Source: Bacillota bacterium
GTDB taxonomy: Bacteria > Bacillota > Clostridia > Christensenellales > Borkfalkiaceae
Direction: 5' to 3'
Assembly: GCA_019423125.1 (NCBI GenBank)
Contig: JAHZBZ010000001.1
Location: 22,406 to 86,405, forward strand
Length of the DNA stretch: 64,000 nt
In this document: one piece after another, positions 7,522 through 15,975 of the stretch
Layout: every line of letters begins with the position of its first letter
Numbering within the stretch: the first letter of the stretch is position 1
The notes under the pieces: generated by a model
What the model saw: the letters and a program-made list of their open reading frames with translations, nothing else
What the model was told of the DNA's origin: nothing
The model's database searches: none
Translations under genes and position numbers: made by a program

Positions 7522-8739
7522 TCAGTAAACTACCTTCTCTGCCTCTTTGAGCTGAAATTCCTCCGAGTAGTGCGTGTACACTGTGGAGGTGATCGTGCCG
7601 CTCAAAGAGTGGCCCGCCCAGATGCTGACGACCTCGCTTGCAACGCCGGCCTCTTTACAACGGCTGATGAAGGTGTGGCGCAACTCGTGCGGGTGGTGGT
7701 TGGGCAGCAGCCGCTTCATGCGCGTGGAAATGGTATTGAGATTGGTGTTCTTCGCTTTCTCAAAGTCGATATAGGGGAGTACCTTTTTCACCTGAGGTGT
7801 GAACGGAATCTTCCGAAGCACGACATTTTGCCCCAGCCGCTCTTTGCTCGTTTCGCATTGCAGCCATTGATTGTCGACGATCTCGATGCTTTTGAGTTCC
7901 GATTTGCGCAGCCCGAAATAGAGAAGGACGAGCAGCGCGTCCGTGCCTTCCACATTCTTATGTGTTTTGCAGTAGTTGACGAGCCGCGCCTCTTCGTCTT
8001 TGGTGAGTGCTTCGCCCTTCTTGGTCTGGTAGGCGGGCAGTACGACCTTTTTCATGGGAGAGGGGATATCGTAATCCTCTGCCGCCATGTCGAAGATGCA
8101 GTTCAGCATGAGTGCGAGTTTCTCCGCCTTGCGGTGTTTGTTTTCGCCCACGATGCCGAAGAGGTAGTTTTGCAGTTCATTTCTCGTGATGTCGGCAAGC
8201 GGTTTATTCCCGAACACGGGCTCCAAATCCACGCGGAAGGAGCGTTCGTATTCCCGATAGGTGGACGGCTTTGTCGTCTGTTCTTTGATTTTCAGCCAGT
8301 CGCGCGCATAGTCTCCGAAAAGCGCCGTCTTGGCCGTCACAACGGGTGCAGTCGGCTCCTCGGTCGGTTGAACGGGCGGACGTTCGTAAAAGGCTGTCAG
8401 CCTTTGCAGAAAGCGCGAACGCATCGTCTCGAAATCTCGCCCCGATGCCTCAATGTACATTCCTTTGCGACGCACCCGCGCCTCGAAATAGCCGTTGGAA
8501 GTGATCCTGTAATTTACGATGTAATTGTTTGCAATAAAAATTTTTCTGATATGTTCAGGCATGGCTTTGATCTCCTGTTTGGTAAATTGAAAGCCGTTTT
8601 TGCCTTTTTCAGAAAGTTTCCCAATTTCCTTGTTCAGGGCAATGGTGTCCATCGTCTTTTTGATGGAAGACAGTTGCCCGTAGAGTGCCGTGAACGGATT
8701 GTTCGCAGCAACAACTGTTTGTTTTGTAATTTGTTTCAA
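7522..8739 (-). CDS. Tyrosine integrase of element A
   Basis: This site-specific recombinase of about 405 residues is transcribed towards the tRNA. The C-terminal catalytic domain has the box I Arg (LLYFGLRKSEL), the HELRHTF triad segment, WAGHSLSG and the Tyr region VYTHYS. The middle has the SAM-like core-binding domain (YARDWLKIKEQTTKPSTYREYERS). The N-terminus has an arm-binding-like beta segment (NYRITSNGYFEARVRRKGMYIEA). The start is uncertain. The longest frame begins at a TTG (8739) with no good ribosome-binding site. A strong AGGAGG further upstream precedes a 6-codon ORF (ATGAGCGAG..TAG) instead. No excisionase gene was found beside it. Confidence 0.93.
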   Translation of the reverse strand: MKQITKQTVVAANNPFTALYGQLSSIKKTMDTIALNKEIGKLSEKGKNGFQFTKQEIKAMPEHIRKIFIANNYIVNYRITSNGYFEARVRRKGMYIEASGRDFETMRSRFLQRLTAFYERPPVQPTEEPTAPVVTAKTALFGDYARDWLKIKEQTTKPSTYREYERSFRVDLEPVFGNKPLADITRNELQNYLFGIVGENKHRKAEKLALMLNCIFDMAAEDYDIPSPMKKVVLPAYQTKKGEALTKDEEARLVNYCKTHKNVEGTDALLVLLYFGLRKSELKSIEIVDNQWLQCETSKERLGQNVVLRKIPFTPQVKKVLPYIDFEKAKNTNLNTISTRMKRLLPNHHPHELRHTFISRCKEAGVASEVVSIWAGHSLSGTITSTVYTHYSEEFQLKEAEKVVY

Positions 8740-8878
8740 TGTTCGATGCTGTTGCGTGAGCTACAATGTTCTCTCGCTCATCGGATACTATGTTCTCTCT
8801 CCTCGCAGTTTTCCTCCTTGTTTAGTTTTAATATTTAGTTCGTTGTAATTGAGAAGTATTAATTTTTTAAATGGATTG

Positions 8879-8907
8879 TTGCAATTCCCCATGACTTAAT
8901 ATATAAT
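8879..8907 (+). promoter_or_regulatory. Promoter for the small membrane protein gene
   Basis: TTGCAA (8879-8884), a 17-bp spacer and TATAAT (8902-8907) lie 29 bp before the ATG at 8937. Confidence 0.7.
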
Positions 8908-8936
8908 AAAAGAAAATATTCAAGGGGAATAAAAAT

Positions 8937-9392
8937 ATGAGCTGGCTATTTGAAGCTTTATTCCAGGCTATTCTTGAACCTATTGTATATGCCTATTTCG
9001 ATTTTATACAAATTCTTATACCGCATAAAAAGCTAAAACGGTGGCAAAAAAATTTATGTTTAATACTTTGTGGAAGTATGTTTTTGATTTCTGCTTTTCT
9101 AATTATTTGCGGCGTTTTTTGGAGTTTTGATAAAGAGCCGTTCAAAACGTATGGTACAGCCATGTGGATTATAGGAGCATCGGTCATTTTTATTAACATT
9201 GTATTGGCAGCTGTTGCTCATATCTTACAGAGTGAACAACACACAAATTCCAATGAAAGTATTGATAATTCGTCGACAAAAATGACGGACAATCAAGATG
9301 ATGTGAATGATTGGCATGATGAATTAGATATTCAAGCAAATGATAATAATGAGCCTACTCCAATCGTATATTTTATCGATGATGAGAGATAG
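8937..9392 (+). CDS. Two-pass membrane protein, unknown
   Basis: This 151-residue protein has two clear transmembrane helices: about 36-60 (LCLILCGSMFLISAFLIICGVFW) and 75-98 (MWIIGASVIFINIVLAAVAHIL). A hydrophilic Asn/Asp-rich tail of about 50 residues follows (SNESIDNSSTKMTDNQDDVNDWHDELD). It has its own promoter and an AAGGGG ribosome-binding site. AT-rich codon use matches the cargo rather than the chromosome. No family is recognised. It could be an accessory or exclusion-type protein of element A, but that is a guess. Confidence 0.65.
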   Translation: MSWLFEALFQAILEPIVYAYFDFIQILIPHKKLKRWQKNLCLILCGSMFLISAFLIICGVFWSFDKEPFKTYGTAMWIIGASVIFINIVLAAVAHILQSEQHTNSNESIDNSSTKMTDNQDDVNDWHDELDIQANDNNEPTPIVYFIDDER

Positions 9393-9475
9393 CGTAAATT
9401 AAAAGTTAATACGATTATAACGGCCCAGACAAAAAAGTCAAGGCCCTGACGAACAATTTTGAAATTTGTTCAAGA

Positions 9476-10159
9476 TCAAAACGGTAAATCGTCATACGGC
9501 GGCGGTTCGTCGTATAAATCGCCGCCCATTCGCTGAAAACGTCTTGCCTGTTCGGTATTTGTGTTTTTCAGATACGACTTACTTTCTCCTCGCTCCGCCC
9601 CATAGCAGGAAGAGAGCTTCTGAAAGAAATCTTCCTGCAAGTCCGAAAAGGACGTCAGCTCGCCGCGCTTTTTCCAGAATTCCGTGCTCGAAAGTCGCGG
9701 GACGTCAATGTCTGTGTGCAAAGTATAAAGCGGCTCGTCCAGCTCGTCACGTTGTTGCAGTTTATTGCTACGCTCGCTCTTGTCCTTACCGATAACTTTG
9801 CTTGTCCAAGTCTCCGTGATCGGCAGATAGTACACGAACAGGTTGCGGCGGTTTGGCTCTTTTACGATGACCGCACAGATGATGTTCTCATCCGTCTTTA
9901 AAAAACCGATCGTCTGCACCGCATAACGGTAACATTCTGTAAAGTAGCGGAAAATGTCCTGTTCGGACACAAAGCCGCTCCAAAACTCGCTGTTGCCGCC
10001 AAATTGCAGACATTCCAGCACGGTGTTCTTTCCGCGTGGATAAAATTGCGCGTTGGTACTTTTCATCACGTTTTGCCACGCCTGTTCGGCTGTGGCGTCC
10101 ATGCGTTTGAGATAAGTTACCTGAAACCGCTGTTCGCAGTCTGAAAGGTATCCCTCCAC
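9476..10159 (-). CDS. MobV/Pre-type relaxase-like protein, divergent or degenerate
   Basis: This leftward protein of 227 residues (from GTG 10159) resembles MobV/plasmid-recombination (Pre) relaxases. Resembling segments are FYPRGKNTVLECLQFGGNSEFW, then IICAVIVKEPNRRNLFVYYLPITE, which sits where MobV has the HxDExTPHxH metal motif. A RLSSTEFWKKRGELTSFSDLQEDFFQKLS segment follows. The histidines are missing (NRRNLFV), so nicking activity is doubtful. The frame stays open upstream to 10282, where an ATC sits 9 nt after a perfect AAGGAGGG. Either it uses a rare ATC start (268 residues) or a lost ATG has disabled it. Confidence 0.55.
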   Translation of the reverse strand: MEGYLSDCEQRFQVTYLKRMDATAEQAWQNVMKSTNAQFYPRGKNTVLECLQFGGNSEFWSGFVSEQDIFRYFTECYRYAVQTIGFLKTDENIICAVIVKEPNRRNLFVYYLPITETWTSKVIGKDKSERSNKLQQRDELDEPLYTLHTDIDVPRLSSTEFWKKRGELTSFSDLQEDFFQKLSSCYGAERGESKSYLKNTNTEQARRFQRMGGDLYDEPPPYDDLPF

Positions 10160-10321
10160 GGCACAAAAATCCTTTTCTCTGTGTTTGATGACCGAAATAG
10201 TGGCGTGTTTGTCTCGCAGCTTGTCCTGTTCGTCCTCGTCGGGGTAGACATACCATGTCGGTTTTTTCGTGTAAAACTTGATCGCTGTTTCCCTCCTTAT
10301 AAGTATTTGGCAAAATGCCGA

Positions 10322-10347
10322 GGCGCGCGACCATTCGACCGCGCGCC
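10322..10347. terminator. GC-rich hairpin in the gap before the mob-like gene
   Basis: GGCGCGCG (10322-10329) pairs with CGCGCGCC (10340-10347) around a 10-nt loop. No clear T-run follows on either strand. It lies in the gap 10283-10520, where I see no gene. Confidence 0.35.
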
Positions 10348-10483
10348 CCTTCGACTTTTCTCTATTTTAATTCGGGCAGACATGCCCCTGCATATATCAA
10401 GCGGATGGAAGGCAAAAAATATTCCATTTTGCCGAAAATTTCACAAAATTTTTTCTTGAGTAAAGCATACAAAGTTTTTGTAC

Positions 10484-10522
10484 GCCCGACTGCGGATGTT
10501 TCCGCAGTCGGGCATTTTTCTT
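10484..10522. terminator. Strong hairpin after the 61-residue gene
   Basis: A perfect 13-bp stem GCCCGACTGCGGA / TCCGCAGTCGGGC (10484-10496, 10501-10513) has a TGTT loop. It lies 7 bp beyond the stop of the leftward 61-residue gene. T-rich sequence (ATTTTTCTT) follows on the plus strand, and GTACAAAAAC on the minus side. Confidence 0.65.
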
Positions 10523-10706
10523 ATACAACTTCCTGTACGGTCAGTTTGAATATTTGCCCGTTTGCCAAACACATCGAAAGGGCATTTTCAGCCTCTGACA
10601 GATGGCAGACAAAAAAGTCCGATAAAAGCGGTTTGATTTCTTCTAAAAGGTTTTTTGCATCCGTTCTAAAATTATTCTCTGCATTTTTGAATTGTTCTTG
10701 CTCCAT
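10521..10706 (-). CDS. Small protein (61 aa), unknown
   Basis: This short leftward ORF begins MEQEQFKNAENNFRTDAKNLL. It starts at an ATG behind an AAAGGAG site and a well-formed promoter (TTGATT-17-TATAAT) that carries an inverted-repeat operator. It ends just before a 13-bp hairpin. Mostly helical and charged at the N-terminus. No family is recognised. The regulated promoter facing a repressor suggests an early element A gene. Confidence 0.55.
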   Translation of the reverse strand: MEQEQFKNAENNFRTDAKNLLEEIKPLLSDFFVCHLSEAENALSMCLANGQIFKLTVQEVV

Positions 10707-10767
10707 AGTAGTATATGTACTCCTTTTGTTTTTCCACTTCGCCGCGCGCTTTGCTCTGTGTAACTAT

Positions 10768-10812
10768 ATTATACCGTTCCAACTCCCCTAAATCAACAAA
10801 ATCAGGGGAGTT
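10768..10812 (-). promoter_or_regulatory. Leftward promoter with inverted-repeat operator
   Basis: On the minus strand the -35 TTGATT (10796-10791), a 17-bp spacer and the -10 TATAAT (10773-10768) drive the 61-residue gene. AACTCCCCT (10781-10789) and AGGGGAGTT (10804-10812) form a perfect 9-bp inverted repeat with a 14-bp gap. One arm lies within the spacer and the other just upstream of -35. The divergent double-HTH protein is the obvious candidate to bind it. Confidence 0.7.
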
Positions 10813-10856
10813 TGACCGATAATATATTGTAGAAACAACACTTCTTTTGGAGAATT

Positions 10857-11285
10857 ATGTCGAATTTATCTGAGAACCTCAAAGACCTTATGGAAGAGGC
10901 AGAAATAAAGGCTCCTGCGCTGGCGCAGGCAACCGGAATCGATTCATCAACGATTTTAACGCTTTTGCGTGGTGATGGCCTTCCGTACGTTGATACACTT
11001 GTAAAGCTTGCGGATTATTTCAAATGCTCGACCGATTATTTGCTCGGATTGACAGATCAGCTGTCCGAGGAGGAGTTTAAGCAAAGGCCGCCGTTCCCCG
11101 AACAACTGACATTTTTATTGAATCATTTTAAGATTACAAAATACAGATTGGAAAAGCAGACTGGACTTTCCGAAAAAACGGTCAACCGTTGGCACAATGG
11201 CAAAACGCAGCCGACAGTAGATAGCCTGATAAGGCTTGCAAAATATTTTGATTGTTCCGTGGACTTTATTCTCGGAAGAGTATAA
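10857..11285 (+). CDS. Double-HTH XRE-family regulator
   Basis: This 142-residue protein consists of two Cro/CI-type helix-turn-helix domains in tandem. The first (about 5-66) contains APALAQATGIDSSTILTLLRGDGLPYVDTLVKLADYFKCSTDYLLGL. The second (about 80-142) contains TKYRLEKQTGLSEKTVNRWHNGKTQPTVDSLIRLAKYFDCSVDFILGR. No protease or dimerisation domain is attached. It starts at an ATG after TTTTGGAG and is divergent from the promoter/operator above. It is likely the element A repressor; a duplicated HTH could grip both half-sites. Confidence 0.88.
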   Translation: MSNLSENLKDLMEEAEIKAPALAQATGIDSSTILTLLRGDGLPYVDTLVKLADYFKCSTDYLLGLTDQLSEEEFKQRPPFPEQLTFLLNHFKITKYRLEKQTGLSEKTVNRWHNGKTQPTVDSLIRLAKYFDCSVDFILGRV

Positions 11286-11293
11286 CAAACAGG

Positions 11294-11318
11294 GGCGCGC
11301 GGCATATTGCCGCGCGCC
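11294..11318. terminator. Convergent terminator
   Basis: A perfect 11-bp stem GGCGCGCGGCA / TGCCGCGCGCC with a 3-nt TAT loop, followed by TTACTTATTTTT on the plus strand. It separates the double-HTH gene from the leftward sigma-like gene. Confidence 0.8.
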
Positions 11319-11322
11319 TTAC

Positions 11323-12444
11323 TTATTTTTTATCAAACTCCGGATTGCGGAATTTTGGTTCGGGGCCGTCTCCGAAAATTTCTTTGATCTGCTCTTGAAT
11401 GGAACGGGGATCGTTTTCATCGAAAACTACTACGTTTTTATATTTGCGTCGAAAATCGGTATACCGCTTTTCCAATTGTTCATACATTTTGGGGAGAAAT
11501 CTTCCTTCGATATACTCCTCTACAGTAAGTCCCAAACGCCGCGCCGTCTTTTCGGCTTCCCGCTGTATTTTCTTTTCATCGGGATGCGAAGGCGGTGTTT
11601 TCAATTCCTTTTGCCGTGCGTTTATCTTCTCGCAGAGTGCAAGATACAGCCATTGCATTTCGTCGATATACTCCGCAAACTGCAAGCGAAAAGTCAGTTG
11701 CTGCCATTCAGCAAGGGCAGTCAATCGTCTGTCCAATTCATCATCCTCGCAGTGATCAAAGGAGCGCAGGATGAGATATTGCAGACAGAATTTGCTGTAC
11801 TCACGGTAGCTGTAAAACCATTCGAGAAACGCCTCTTGCAGATCAGGTCCGCAGATACAGCGGAACATATCAAAGAGGATATCCTCATCACCGTCCGTGC
11901 GGTATTGATCGAGGAACTTTTCCCATTGCTGTTCGGCATACGCTTCGCGCTTGCTTTGATCTTCCCGTTTTAAGTCGGAAAGTTCAATAACTTTCTTTAT
12001 TTTCTGCAAATGCTTGGAGACATAGCTCTGCGTATTGCCCAAAAATTTTGCGATCGTTTCCTGGTTCTTTCTCTCCAAATAATACATGCGGAAGATGGTT
12101 TTTTCAACGCCTTCAAACTGAGAGAGTAATTTTTTCAGATCGGTACTTTCCTCGTATGAGCGCAGTTTTTCATCCATTTTCCTGTCGGGCAGATCTTCCG
12201 GTTTTTGGGGCTTAAAGACATGCCGATGGGGCGACGGCTTCAGATATCTGACATTGTGATCCTTTTCCCTTCGTTCCAGATTATAAAACTTTCTGTCCAT
12301 TTTCACCATCTTGGTAAAAAGTTTTGTGGAGAGTTCTGCCGATGTCAAATGCCCTTCGCTGTCGTAATAGTAATAGATGTAGGTACCGCGCTTACTCCCC
12401 GGTTGCTTTTGCGCATTCAGTTTATATGCTCTGTTTTCTGCCAT
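11323..12444 (-). CDS. Sigma-region-4-like HTH protein
   Basis: This leftward protein has 373 residues. The N-terminus (MAENRAYKLNAQKQPGSKRGTYIYYYYDSEG) is basic. Residues about 108-150 form a sigma-70 region-4-type HTH (GVEKTIFRMYYLERKNQETIAKFLGNTQSYVSKHLQKIKKVIE). The rest is long, helical and highly charged, ending FRNPEFDKK. No regions 2 or 3 are visible, so it is not a complete sigma factor. It is more likely a regulator of element genes. An ATG behind AAGGAG sets the start. Confidence 0.7.
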   Translation of the reverse strand: MAENRAYKLNAQKQPGSKRGTYIYYYYDSEGHLTSAELSTKLFTKMVKMDRKFYNLERREKDHNVRYLKPSPHRHVFKPQKPEDLPDRKMDEKLRSYEESTDLKKLLSQFEGVEKTIFRMYYLERKNQETIAKFLGNTQSYVSKHLQKIKKVIELSDLKREDQSKREAYAEQQWEKFLDQYRTDGDEDILFDMFRCICGPDLQEAFLEWFYSYREYSKFCLQYLILRSFDHCEDDELDRRLTALAEWQQLTFRLQFAEYIDEMQWLYLALCEKINARQKELKTPPSHPDEKKIQREAEKTARRLGLTVEEYIEGRFLPKMYEQLEKRYTDFRRKYKNVVVFDENDPRSIQEQIKEIFGDGPEPKFRNPEFDKK

Positions 12445-12607
12445 AGCCGTTCTCCTTGTACGCTTTTATTGTAACATAGAAAACATGACAGATATAGTCA
12501 TATTTACAAAACTTTTTTGAAAAAAATGCGGGAATGAATAGGACGATGCCTAATAAGAAGCAAATACCGAGAGTTGGGACGAAATTGCCACAAAAACCGA
12601 TGCCTAA

Positions 12608-12715
12608 GCAGGATAAGAGCGGTGGGATAAATCCACCGCCGAGGGCGCTCGCTTGCGGACTTGAAGATGATGCGGCGGGGCGGCATTCGCCGCCCCGCCG
12701 CATTCCGTATCCTGC
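12608..12715. other. Nested GC-rich hairpin locus, possible structured RNA or origin
   Basis: An outer stem GCAGGATA/TATCCTGC (12608-12615, 12708-12715) encloses two perfect hairpins. These are GCGGTGG/CCACCGC (12619-12625, 12633-12639) and a 15-bp stem ATGCGGCGGGGCGGC/GCCGCCCCGCCGCAT (12670-12684, 12689-12703) with an ATTC loop. A further near-perfect ACACGCGGG-AAA-CCCGCGTTGT hairpin follows around 12730-12755. The surrounding 500-bp gap (12445-12948) has no credible gene. Confidence 0.55.
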
Positions 12716-12892
12716 CTTACGCTCGCTTGCAACACGCGGGAAACCCGCGTTGTTCCTTGGTATGGTTACAAATTGCTTAACACATAACATTTTACCTATT
12801 GATAAAAATGAAAAAATATTTGTAGGTTTTATTATTAAACCGTTTAGTTGGTTTAATTTATTGCATGTTCTTTTAATTTTTAAACTAAAATA

Positions 12893-12921
12893 TTGTCAAA
12901 CAACGTGTTTTGTGGTATCAT
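12893..12921 (+). promoter_or_regulatory. Promoter of the type III restriction operon
   Basis: TTGTCA (12893-12898), a 17-bp spacer and TATCAT (12916-12921) lie 27 bp before the HTH gene that opens the operon. Confidence 0.7.
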
Positions 12922-12948
12922 ATAAAAAAGAAAATTTTGAGGTTATAT

Positions 12949-13155
12949 ATGGCGGCAAGCTACAAAAAACTCTTCAAATTGCTTATCGATAGGGAGATGA
13001 AAAGTAAAGAACTAGCAGAACTTGCCCATGTAAGTCCTGCTACTCTTGCTAAAATGAAAAAGGATGGCGTATCAGTCAATTCAGATGTCCTGATTCGTAT
13101 ATGTACTGCGCTTGGGTGTACATTGAATGATATTGTGGAGATAGTAGAAGATTAA
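12949..13155 (+). CDS. Small XRE-type HTH regulator (YozG-like)
   Basis: This 68-residue protein is a single Cro/CI-like HTH domain. The recognition region is SKELAELAHVSPATLAKMKKDGVSVNSDVLIRICTALGCTLNDIVEI. The open frame extends to 12910 but covers the -10 box, so I use the ATG at 12949 after TTTTGAGG. It is the first gene of the restriction operon, 2 bp from the DUF2971 gene. It is likely the operon's own regulator, comparable to controller proteins of restriction-modification loci. Confidence 0.85.
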   Translation: MAASYKKLFKLLIDREMKSKELAELAHVSPATLAKMKKDGVSVNSDVLIRICTALGCTLNDIVEIVED

Positions 13156-13157
13156 AT

Positions 13158-14174
13158 ATGAATAGCGATGAAAGAAAAATTTTTTGGGATAAACTTATTT
13201 CTCTCAAGGGTGAAGATTTAGATGGTGAAGCAAAAGAACTTTTGAAAACGTTAAAATATCCGCCATTTATATATCGTTACAGAGCTGTGAATGTGAATAC
13301 TATTGATTGTTTGCAAACGAATAAATTATATTTCTCGAGTTCTGCTTATTACGATGATCCGTTTGATACATATTTAACTATAGATTATAAGAAAATCTAC
13401 GAGCAACTTAAGCAAACTGAAAAGTGGAAAGAAAGTGCAGTAACGGAATTCATTCAAATATGTAAAGATAAAGGCATAGATGATAAAAAGATTGGGCAAA
13501 TGGCAGGGATAGCACGCGGATTGTCTACGGATGATGCTATAAATGTATTAATTCCTTTTTTTAAAAAAATTATCCAGCCACAAATACGTAACGCTTCTAT
13601 GTCAATATGTTTTGCGGAGTGCGGTATAAACGAGACAATGTGGCTTAAATATGCGGATCAATACCATGGATTTTGTTTAATGTATAGCTTGGTAGCAGAA
13701 AGAAAATTTATGATTAACAAGCAAGAAAGATGTCCGCGTTGTCAGATTTTTAATGTGGGAACGCCACTTTATCCGATGTATTACTCCGATACGAGATATG
13801 ATGCTACTAAATATGGTTATAATTTGGCTCATAATTTCTTTTTGAGGCAATGCTATCCATCTATGTCTGAAGAAGAAATATCGAAACGATTGGATGCCTG
13901 TATTTGGGAAAGAGAACGTGTGACTTTGATAAAATCGAAATGTCATGAATACGATCAAGAATGGAGAATTATTTTGCCTATTAGCTGTAGTCATGCGTTA
14001 CTATATTGGGTTCCGTATGGAATTATTTTGGGGTTAAGAACTTCAAAAAGTGATACAGATATTATTATTCGAGCTGCAAAAAGTGCCGGAGTAAAGCATT
14101 TTTTCAAATCTTATATAGATGATAATGGACAACTTGATGCAGAAGAAATAACCGGGGAGATAGAAAATGCCTAA
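13158..14174 (+). CDS. DUF2971 domain protein
   Basis: This 338-residue protein matches DUF2971 by its ordered motifs. These are FIYRYRAVNVNTIDCLQTNKLYFSSSAYYDDPFD near residues 36-70, SICFAECGINETMWLKYADQYHGFCLMYSL near 152-180, and EWRIILPI near 270-280. The biochemical role of DUF2971 is unknown, but it recurs in defence and mobile contexts. Its stop overlaps the mod start by 8 bp, so it is translationally coupled to the restriction-modification genes. AT-rich codon use. Confidence 0.8.
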   Translation: MNSDERKIFWDKLISLKGEDLDGEAKELLKTLKYPPFIYRYRAVNVNTIDCLQTNKLYFSSSAYYDDPFDTYLTIDYKKIYEQLKQTEKWKESAVTEFIQICKDKGIDDKKIGQMAGIARGLSTDDAINVLIPFFKKIIQPQIRNASMSICFAECGINETMWLKYADQYHGFCLMYSLVAERKFMINKQERCPRCQIFNVGTPLYPMYYSDTRYDATKYGYNLAHNFFLRQCYPSMSEEEISKRLDACIWERERVTLIKSKCHEYDQEWRIILPISCSHALLYWVPYGIILGLRTSKSDTDIIIRAAKSAGVKHFFKSYIDDNGQLDAEEITGEIENA

Positions 14175-15975
14175 TCTTTCACAAATAAGAAGACAGAGAA
14201 TGCTTGCTTTCTTGCAAAAAATAAAAGAAGAGCATAAAGATGAAGACGAAACGCTAATCGCGCTTGGAGAAATAGAAAATGAACTTAATTCAAAAAAATA
14301 TGGCTTAGTGTGGGAAAAACACGAAGAAGCGGTTGATATTCAAATGAAAACGCATATTCCCGTCTTTACAGAGGTGAAAGAACGGGAGATTTCTGCTGCG
14401 CCCGGCCAGCCTTATAATTTTCTTTTGGAGGGGGATAACCTGCACAGTCTCTATCTTTTGGAAAAGACTCACAAGGGTAGAATAGATGTTATCTATATAG
14501 ATCCGCCATATAATACGGGGAATAAGGATTTTATATATGACGATAAATGTATTGATGAAGAAGATACTTTCAGGCATTCAAAATGGCTTTCCTTTATGGA
14601 AGAGCGATTGCGTATAGCTCAAAAGCTCCTCTCCGATAGAGGTGTAATTTTTATTCAAATAAGTGATATAGAGTTGGCTAATTTAAAGTGCTTATGTGAT
14701 GGAATATTTGATGAAGGCAATTTTCTTAATGTTATCAGTGTAAATATGAAGAATATTGCAGGGGCGTCAGGTGGCGGAGAGGACAAGAGATTTAAGAAGA
14801 ATTGTGAATACATATTGATATATGCGAAATGCTATGATTCACTACCGCTTTTCAAGGGTGCTTATAAATTGACGAGGATGAGCGAGTTAGTAAAACAATA
14901 CAAGGAAGAAAATAGAAGCTGGAAGTACATTTCAGTTTTAGTTGATAAAGGACAGAAGGAGTATATTTGTTCTACTGTTGATGGGAATGGGAATGAGATT
15001 AAGATTTTTAAGCGTTATGGACTGAAAACTTTGTCTATTGCACAATATGCTAAGCATCTGGGGATAACAGAGGATGAGGTTTATGATTATCATGCTGATT
15101 TAATTTACAGGACTACGATGCCTCAAAGCTCGATTCGTCCTCGTGTTATGGAGAAAATGAAAGAAATTAATAGGGAAGAAAACATTATTTCAATAGAGTA
15201 TGTTCCTAAAACAGGCAGAAACAAAGGGAAAGTATATGAGCAATTTTATTCGGGCTCTAAATACAATTTATTTGCTTGGTTATCGGACGTTACAGAATTT
15301 ATTGATGGAATTGCTTATAAAAAGGACTTGCAGGGTACATATTGGGACTTCGTTGGGGGGACAAAAAATCTAACAAAAGAAGGTAATGTCGAATTCCCTA
15401 ATGGGAAAAAGCCTGTAGCTCTAATTAAGAGTATTGTAAATTTGTTTCCTGACAAAGATATTTGCGTCTTAGATTACTTTGCTGGGAGTGGAACAACAGG
15501 GCAAGCTGTTATTGAGTTGAACCAGGAAGATGGTGGGAATAGAAGATTTATTCTCTGTACCAATAATGAAAATAATATTTGTACAGATAAAACGTATCCA
15601 AGGCTATGCAATGTAATCAATGGTTATGGCAAGTATGCAGCAGAACCGGCAAATCTTAAATATTATCGCACAGATTTTGTCGCTCGTGATGAGGAGTTTC
15701 TTGCAGACGCATTGTTAGGGCACATCAAGGAAATGATACAGCTTGAGCATGGCGTCGATATTGACGATAAGCAGTATATAATGATATTGTCGGACGAGGA
15801 AGCGGATGAGCTACAAAAGCATTGGGATGAATACGGTGATGTAAAAGCTCTTTATATATCAAGGAAAGTGCTGCTTACGACCGAACAAGATAAGCTGTTT
15901 GAAAATATTGAAATACATATTATACCAGATGATTACTTCGAATTTGAACTGAAAGAGGAGGGGCAGGCATGGTAG
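14167..15975 (+). CDS. mod: Type III restriction-modification DNA methyltransferase (Mod)
   Basis: This is an adenine-N6 (or beta-class) methyltransferase of 602 residues. The catalytic motif DPPYNTG lies at 112-118 and the AdoMet motif DYFAGSGTTGQAV near 437-449. That catalytic-before-AdoMet order defines the beta class used by type III Mod subunits. The central 200-430 region is the target-recognition portion. The C-terminus keeps the FILCTNNENNICTDKTYPRL segment typical of type III Mod. It overlaps res by 7 bp. Mod provides recognition and self-protection, and with Res it forms the cleaving complex. Confidence 0.95.
   Translation: MPNLSQIRRQRMLAFLQKIKEEHKDEDETLIALGEIENELNSKKYGLVWEKHEEAVDIQMKTHIPVFTEVKEREISAAPGQPYNFLLEGDNLHSLYLLEKTHKGRIDVIYIDPPYNTGNKDFIYDDKCIDEEDTFRHSKWLSFMEERLRIAQKLLSDRGVIFIQISDIELANLKCLCDGIFDEGNFLNVISVNMKNIAGASGGGEDKRFKKNCEYILIYAKCYDSLPLFKGAYKLTRMSELVKQYKEENRSWKYISVLVDKGQKEYICSTVDGNGNEIKIFKRYGLKTLSIAQYAKHLGITEDEVYDYHADLIYRTTMPQSSIRPRVMEKMKEINREENIISIEYVPKTGRNKGKVYEQFYSGSKYNLFAWLSDVTEFIDGIAYKKDLQGTYWDFVGGTKNLTKEGNVEFPNGKKPVALIKSIVNLFPDKDICVLDYFAGSGTTGQAVIELNQEDGGNRRFILCTNNENNICTDKTYPRLCNVINGYGKYAAEPANLKYYRTDFVARDEEFLADALLGHIKEMIQLEHGVDIDDKQYIMILSDEEADELQKHWDEYGDVKALYISRKVLLTTEQDKLFENIEIHIIPDDYFEFELKEEGQAW

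Noticed and set aside
7276..8838. A 520-codon rightward open frame opposite the element A integrase
   Set aside because: It is the complement of a clear tyrosine recombinase and begins inside the tRNA gene.
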